From contig JAEZZE010000158.1 in NCBI GenBank assembly GCA_023418755.1, positions 1 through 9,358 on the forward strand: a stretch of DNA of 9,358 nucleotides. Reading direction: 5' to 3'. Made by a program: the position numbers and the translations under genes. The notes under the pieces were generated by a model. It was not told the DNA's origin. It did not search any database and saw nothing but the letters and a program-made list of their open reading frames with translations. This DNA comes from Bacillota bacterium. GTDB lineage: Bacteria > Bacillota > Bacilli > Paenibacillales > Paenibacillaceae. Shown one piece after another: positions 6,105 to 9,358 of the stretch. How positions within the stretch are numbered: position 1 is the first letter of the stretch; every line of letters starts with the position of its first letter.

Positions 6105-7680
6105 GGGATTGTCGATAGGCTTGCGGAGTATCGCCCGTCGACTTCTTGAAAATCCGAATCAAATACTTGTCGTTGCTGTAGCCGACCAGTCTGGCGATGC
6201 GGTCGAGCGGGTAATCGGTTCGTTCCAGCAGCTCCTTCGCCTTGGCGATCCGCTTGGCCGACAGGAATTCCGACAGGTTCATGCCGGTCTTTTCCTTGAA
6301 AATATAGCTGCAATAGCTGGCGTTTACGAAGAAGCGCTGAGCCAGCTTCTGCAACGACAGCTCCTCCTGGTAATGCGCTTCGATATAGCTCTGAAGCTTG
6401 CGAACCAGACTAAGGGACGAGTCTGCGGCAGAAGAGCGAAGCGGCGATTCGATCATTTGCAGAAGCTCCTGCATGTACTCGGTTAGCCTCCTGCTGTCGT
6501 ATCCTTCGTCTATCACGGCATCTGCATTTTTCGCCCAATCGTGGGGCGCGAGCAGAAGCTCCTGGCGCGCAGCGTTCGTTATCGCTTCGATCAGTTGCCG
6601 GAATCGGGATTTGGCTTCGCCCCAGTCCGGGTCGTCGCAGAATAGAGCCTCTTGTAGCTCCTTCACAGCTTTATCCGCCGAACCGGTCTCCAACAAATAA
6701 ACGAACCGTTCCGTCTCCTCCCACCGCTCCGACTTTGCGGGCTGACGATCATAGCTGCCATAGCCGTACTTCGAGTCTGAGGGAAAGGCGTCCATCGTTG
6801 ATCGGCATTCCAAATAAGCTTCGTGAAGCTGCGCCAGCACCCGTTTCGCCAAACTTGCGGCGATCAGGATTCGGCTCTCGGTCGAATCGTCTACAAGTCC
6901 GCGTGTCTCTGTCATCCATTTCTCCGCCAGCTTATGGACGCGTTCGGAGTCAGCCTCCGAATCAAACGGCACGATGAGATAAAGCCACGTCTCCGCAGAG
7001 CCCGGAATGAGGATCGGCTCTGAGGAGAAGTCATGCTGCTCCCGTAACAGATCGGCGAGTCGATGCAAGCCCGTCATCTGCGCGTTCTGAACATCGGTTG
7101 CATACTGCGTCAGCAGCATGTAGCGTTTGATCGACTGTAGGGCGCGGCCCCGACGCGACTGAAACTTCGCGGAAGCCGCTCCCGTTCTCCCCGATTCGAT
7201 CTGAATGCGGCACAGCTCTAAATCATATTGCTCATGCAAACGCTCCTGCTCGGCCTGCATGTCGTCGAGCTTCTCCCGAAGACCTTGGGACTCCGCAGTC
7301 TTTTCGATCGCTTCGATCGCTTTCACCATCACCGCCTGAACCTCCTCGCGGCTGAACGGCTTGAGCAAATAGCCGGCGACCTGCGCTTCGATCGCACCTA
7401 TCATATACTCGTAATCTTTGTAGCCGCTAACGACGATCATCTGCTTGTCCGAATAGCGCTGCTTCAGCAGGGCAAGCAACTCCCGGCCGTCCACGCCCGG
7501 CATGCGCATATCCGTTACGATAATTTGCGGATTCCGTTCGGAGATAAGCTCCAGCGCTTCCCTCCCGTTGTTCGCTTCCCCTGCGCATACGAGCATCAGC
7601 GACTCGGCGAAGCTGTCGATTTTGCTGCGAATGCCGCTGCGAATGAGCGGCTCGTCGTCCACGATGACATAGCTGTACAT
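6094..7680 (-). CDS. AraC-type response regulator, YesN-like
   Basis: This 528-residue DNA-binding response regulator is the partner of the kinase encoded just upstream. The receiver domain (1-120) has the acidic pair Asp8/Asp9, the phospho-acceptor Asp57 in VTDMRMPGVDG, the switch Ser85 and the conserved Lys107-Pro108. A charged, likely coiled-coil segment follows (about 112-160), then a variable middle region of about 250 residues as in YesN proteins. The C-terminal AraC domain (about 424-525) has two helix-turn-helix units: LSLQKLAQRFFVNASYCSYI (441-460) and PLDRIARLVGYSNDKYLIRI (491-510), the latter followed by FKKSTGDTPQAYR. The ATG at 7678-7680 lies 18 bases after the kinase stop; its ribosome site (AGGAAGGGAG) begins within the TAG stop, so the two genes are translationally linked. 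It most plausibly activates the transport operon at 6020-6055 on phosphorylation. It is complete, with all key residues present. Confidence 0.95.
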   Translation of the reverse strand: MYSYVIVDDEPLIRSGIRSKIDSFAESLMLVCAGEANNGREALELISERNPQIIVTDMRMPGVDGRELLALLKQRYSDKQMIVVSGYKDYEYMIGAIEAQVAGYLLKPFSREEVQAVMVKAIEAIEKTAESQGLREKLDDMQAEQERLHEQYDLELCRIQIESGRTGAASAKFQSRRGRALQSIKRYMLLTQYATDVQNAQMTGLHRLADLLREQHDFSSEPILIPGSAETWLYLIVPFDSEADSERVHKLAEKWMTETRGLVDDSTESRILIAASLAKRVLAQLHEAYLECRSTMDAFPSDSKYGYGSYDRQPAKSERWEETERFVYLLETGSADKAVKELQEALFCDDPDWGEAKSRFRQLIEAITNAARQELLLAPHDWAKNADAVIDEGYDSRRLTEYMQELLQMIESPLRSSAADSSLSLVRKLQSYIEAHYQEELSLQKLAQRFFVNASYCSYIFKEKTGMNLSEFLSAKRIAKAKELLERTDYPLDRIARLVGYSNDKYLIRIFKKSTGDTPQAYRQSRRR

Positions 7681-7698
7681 GATTGGCCTGCTCCCTTC

Positions 7699-9358
7699 CT
7701 ATGGCTTGAGCCTCGGTACGCGGATACGCACGTTCGTGCCCCGGCCCGGCTCGCTGTCTACGCCGATTCCGGCTTCTTGCGACGCTTCGCCGTAATACAG
7801 GCGAATACGCGAGTGAATATTGGAGACGCCGATGCCGCCCTTGTCCCTGCGCCCCATCTCCGTGAAGCGAGGCGGCACTTTAAGCTGACGCCGCAGTCGT
7901 TTAAGCTGCTCCGTCGACATCCCCGAGCCGTCGTCCCGGATGTCGATCTCGATCGCTTTATCGTCCATCCGTCCCGAAATGGTGATTTTCCCCGGCCCCT
8001 CCTTCGTCTCCAGACCGTGATAGATCGCGTTTTCGACCAGGGGCTGCAGGATGAGCTTCAATATTTTTTCCTCACGTAACGGTTCGTCGATCTGAATATC
8101 GAAGACTAGCCTGTCGCCGTAACGCATCTTCTGGATCGTTAAGTAATTAAGCACATGGGTAAGCTCGTCCCGCAGCCGCACCTGCTCGCTGTCCGTCTTG
8201 ATGCTGTAGCGGAACATATCCCCCAGAGCCTTCGTAATGACCGTAATGCTGACGACACCCTCCACGTCAGCGATGCTGTTAATCGATTCCAAGGTGTTAT
8301 ACAGAAAATGCGAGTTGATCTGCGCCTCCAGCGCCCTCATCTGGGAATCTAGCAAAATAATTCGGTTCTGGTAGCGCTCTTTGATAATCGCCTTGTTCTC
8401 CGCAATCATCGCGTTGTATTCGTTGTATAAGGTCGCGATCTCATCGCTGCCCTGCAGGTACTTGTTGTTCAAAAGCACCTCATTCGACTTCTCCGACTTC
8501 ATGATGCGGCTTAAGTTGACGATCGGCCTCGTGACCATGCGCGACAGGAAAAAGGAAATGGCCCAGAACATGATACAGCAGGTAGCCGCTATCGCGATCA
8601 GTACGTTTCGCACGGGAACGAACTGATTTTCCAATGCGGCCATCGACACCCGGAGGACGAGCTTCCACTCGTAATTCGGGAACGTTTTGAAGATTGTCAG
8701 CCATTCGCCCGAGTCGTCCATGAACTGCCCGGCCTCTTTGCCGGACAGCAGCTCTTCGTCGCTGGCCGAAAGAGATACGCCCTCCTTCCCCTCCGAACTG
8801 TCGTATTCGATGCGTCCGTCCATGCTCGTGATGAACATAGCGGACTGCTGGGGAAGTATATTTTTGTCGATGCCGCCGAACAGCTCCAAATTGCAATCGA
8901 TCAAGACGACCCCCAGAGGCTCGTTCGTTGTCGGGTCGACGATCAGACGCGAGAACGAGACCGACGGCTTGGTCGACATCGAATAGTCCTTGCGTCCGAT
9001 ATCGCTTACATAAATTCCATCCTCCAGCGTTCGCCGATACCACCCCGCCTCCTCCGGCCGGTACCCGAGCAGCAAATCGTTATCCGTTCTGGCGTAATAG
9101 AAGGAGTTGCCTCCCGCGGCAAACAAATAGATGCCGTTCATATAGCGATGCGTATAGAGAAGACTCTCGAACAGAAACTTCAAGTCCCGATGGCTCTGCA
9201 ACAACTCGAAGCTGTTCAAATCATCGGTGTACGTCCTGTGCCGCCTCAAAATGTCGATGATCGAACGATTGTCCGGCGAATAAGGCTGGTAGGCGAACGT
9301 CTGACTCACGCCTGCGATCTCGTCCAACGCATCCCCGACCTTGTTCATGCTGCTATCC
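7699..9358 (-). CDS. LytS/YesM-type sensor histidine kinase, N-terminus outside window
   Basis: The frame is open to the window edge, so the true start and first membrane helix lie beyond it; residue numbers here count from the Met at 9346-9348, which is internal. Residues 1-240 form the extracellular sensing region, with Cache-like features (AGWYRRTLEDG at 101-111; FSRLIVDP at 132-139; LGVVLID at 145-151). A membrane helix lies at about 246-268, followed by a HAMP domain (269-325). The His_kinase domain has the acceptor His347 in INSHFLYNTLE, and the ATP-binding domain has Asn440 (N-box), DDGSGM at 472-477 and KGGIGVSN at 503-510. The residue before the acceptor His is Ser346 (TCG) where YesM relatives nearly always have Pro. 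It should autophosphorylate and pass the phosphate to Asp57 of the regulator. By the locus logic the ligand is extracellular, possibly the glycan or its bound form. Confidence 0.94.
   Translation of the reverse strand, partial: DSSMNKVGDALDEIAGVSQTFAYQPYSPDNRSIIDILRRHRTYTDDLNSFELLQSHRDLKFLFESLLYTHRYMNGIYLFAAGGNSFYYARTDNDLLLGYRPEEAGWYRRTLEDGIYVSDIGRKDYSMSTKPSVSFSRLIVDPTTNEPLGVVLIDCNLELFGGIDKNILPQQSAMFITSMDGRIEYDSSEGKEGVSLSASDEELLSGKEAGQFMDDSGEWLTIFKTFPNYEWKLVLRVSMAALENQFVPVRNVLIAIAATCCIMFWAISFFLSRMVTRPIVNLSRIMKSEKSNEVLLNNKYLQGSDEIATLYNEYNAMIAENKAIIKERYQNRIILLDSQMRALEAQINSHFLYNTLESINSIADVEGVVSITVITKALGDMFRYSIKTDSEQVRLRDELTHVLNYLTIQKMRYGDRLVFDIQIDEPLREEKILKLILQPLVENAIYHGLETKEGPGKITISGRMDDKAIEIDIRDDGSGMSTEQLKRLRRQLKVPPRFTEMGRRDKGGIGVSNIHSRIRLYYGEASQEAGIGVDSEPGRGTNVRIRVPRLKP

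Noticed and set aside
7228..8079. Plus-strand open frame of 283 codons
   Set aside because: Antisense to the regulator and kinase genes, low-complexity composition rich in Leu, Arg and His, no recognisable motif; treated as a shadow frame.
9346..9348. ATG near the right edge as the kinase start
   Set aside because: The frame stays open to the window edge, and starting here would remove the N-terminal membrane helix that this kinase family needs; no ribosome site can be seen in the remaining bases.

Overview
The window looks like part of a Paenibacillaceae-type Firmicute genome (Paenibacillus or Cohnella-like). The signs are a moderately high GC content (mid-50s % by eye, not counted), strong AGGAGG-type ribosome binding sites, a YesM/YesN-type two-component pair beside a CUT1 sugar ABC transporter with no ATPase gene, and tightly packed glycan-utilisation genes. 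This is inference from content; no taxonomic marker gene is present.

All seven genes lie on the minus strand, so transcription runs right to left. In transcription order: a sensor histidine kinase of the LytS/YesM type (7699-9358, N-terminus outside the window); an AraC-type response regulator of the YesN type (6094-7680); a 142-base gap with a stem-loop at the regulator's stop codon and a candidate promoter; a lipoprotein sugar-binding protein (4632-5951); a short gap with a strong stem-loop; two CUT1 permeases joined by an ATGA overlap (3705-4583 and 2872-3708); a cytoplasmic GH78-like alpha-L-rhamnosidase family protein (934-2859); and the first 306 codons of a secreted DUF4091/GH123-like protein (1-919, C-terminus outside the window). 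No RNA gene, insertion sequence, CRISPR array or other mobile element is visible, and no stretch longer than 142 bases lacks a gene.

The genes read as one carbohydrate-utilisation unit. The kinase senses an extracellular ligand through a Cache-like domain and phosphorylates the regulator, which plausibly activates the promoter at about 6020-6055. The lipoprotein captures an oligosaccharide, the two permeases import it using an ATPase encoded elsewhere (MsmX-like by precedent), and the cytoplasmic GH78-like enzyme trims it. The secreted DUF4091 protein would act on polymer or glycoconjugate outside the cell. The order kinase-regulator-binding protein-permease-permease-glycosidase parallels yesMNOPQ of the Bacillus subtilis rhamnogalacturonan locus, but the enzymes differ, so the substrate is unknown and only a rhamnose-containing glycan is suggested.

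Points worth a second look: an Asp where characterised GH78 enzymes have the general-acid Glu; a Ser in place of the near-invariant Pro before the kinase's phospho-acceptor His; two GC-rich stem-loops without U-tracts placed where they could set stoichiometry between cistrons; and a secreted DUF4091 protein of unknown activity at the end of the operon.
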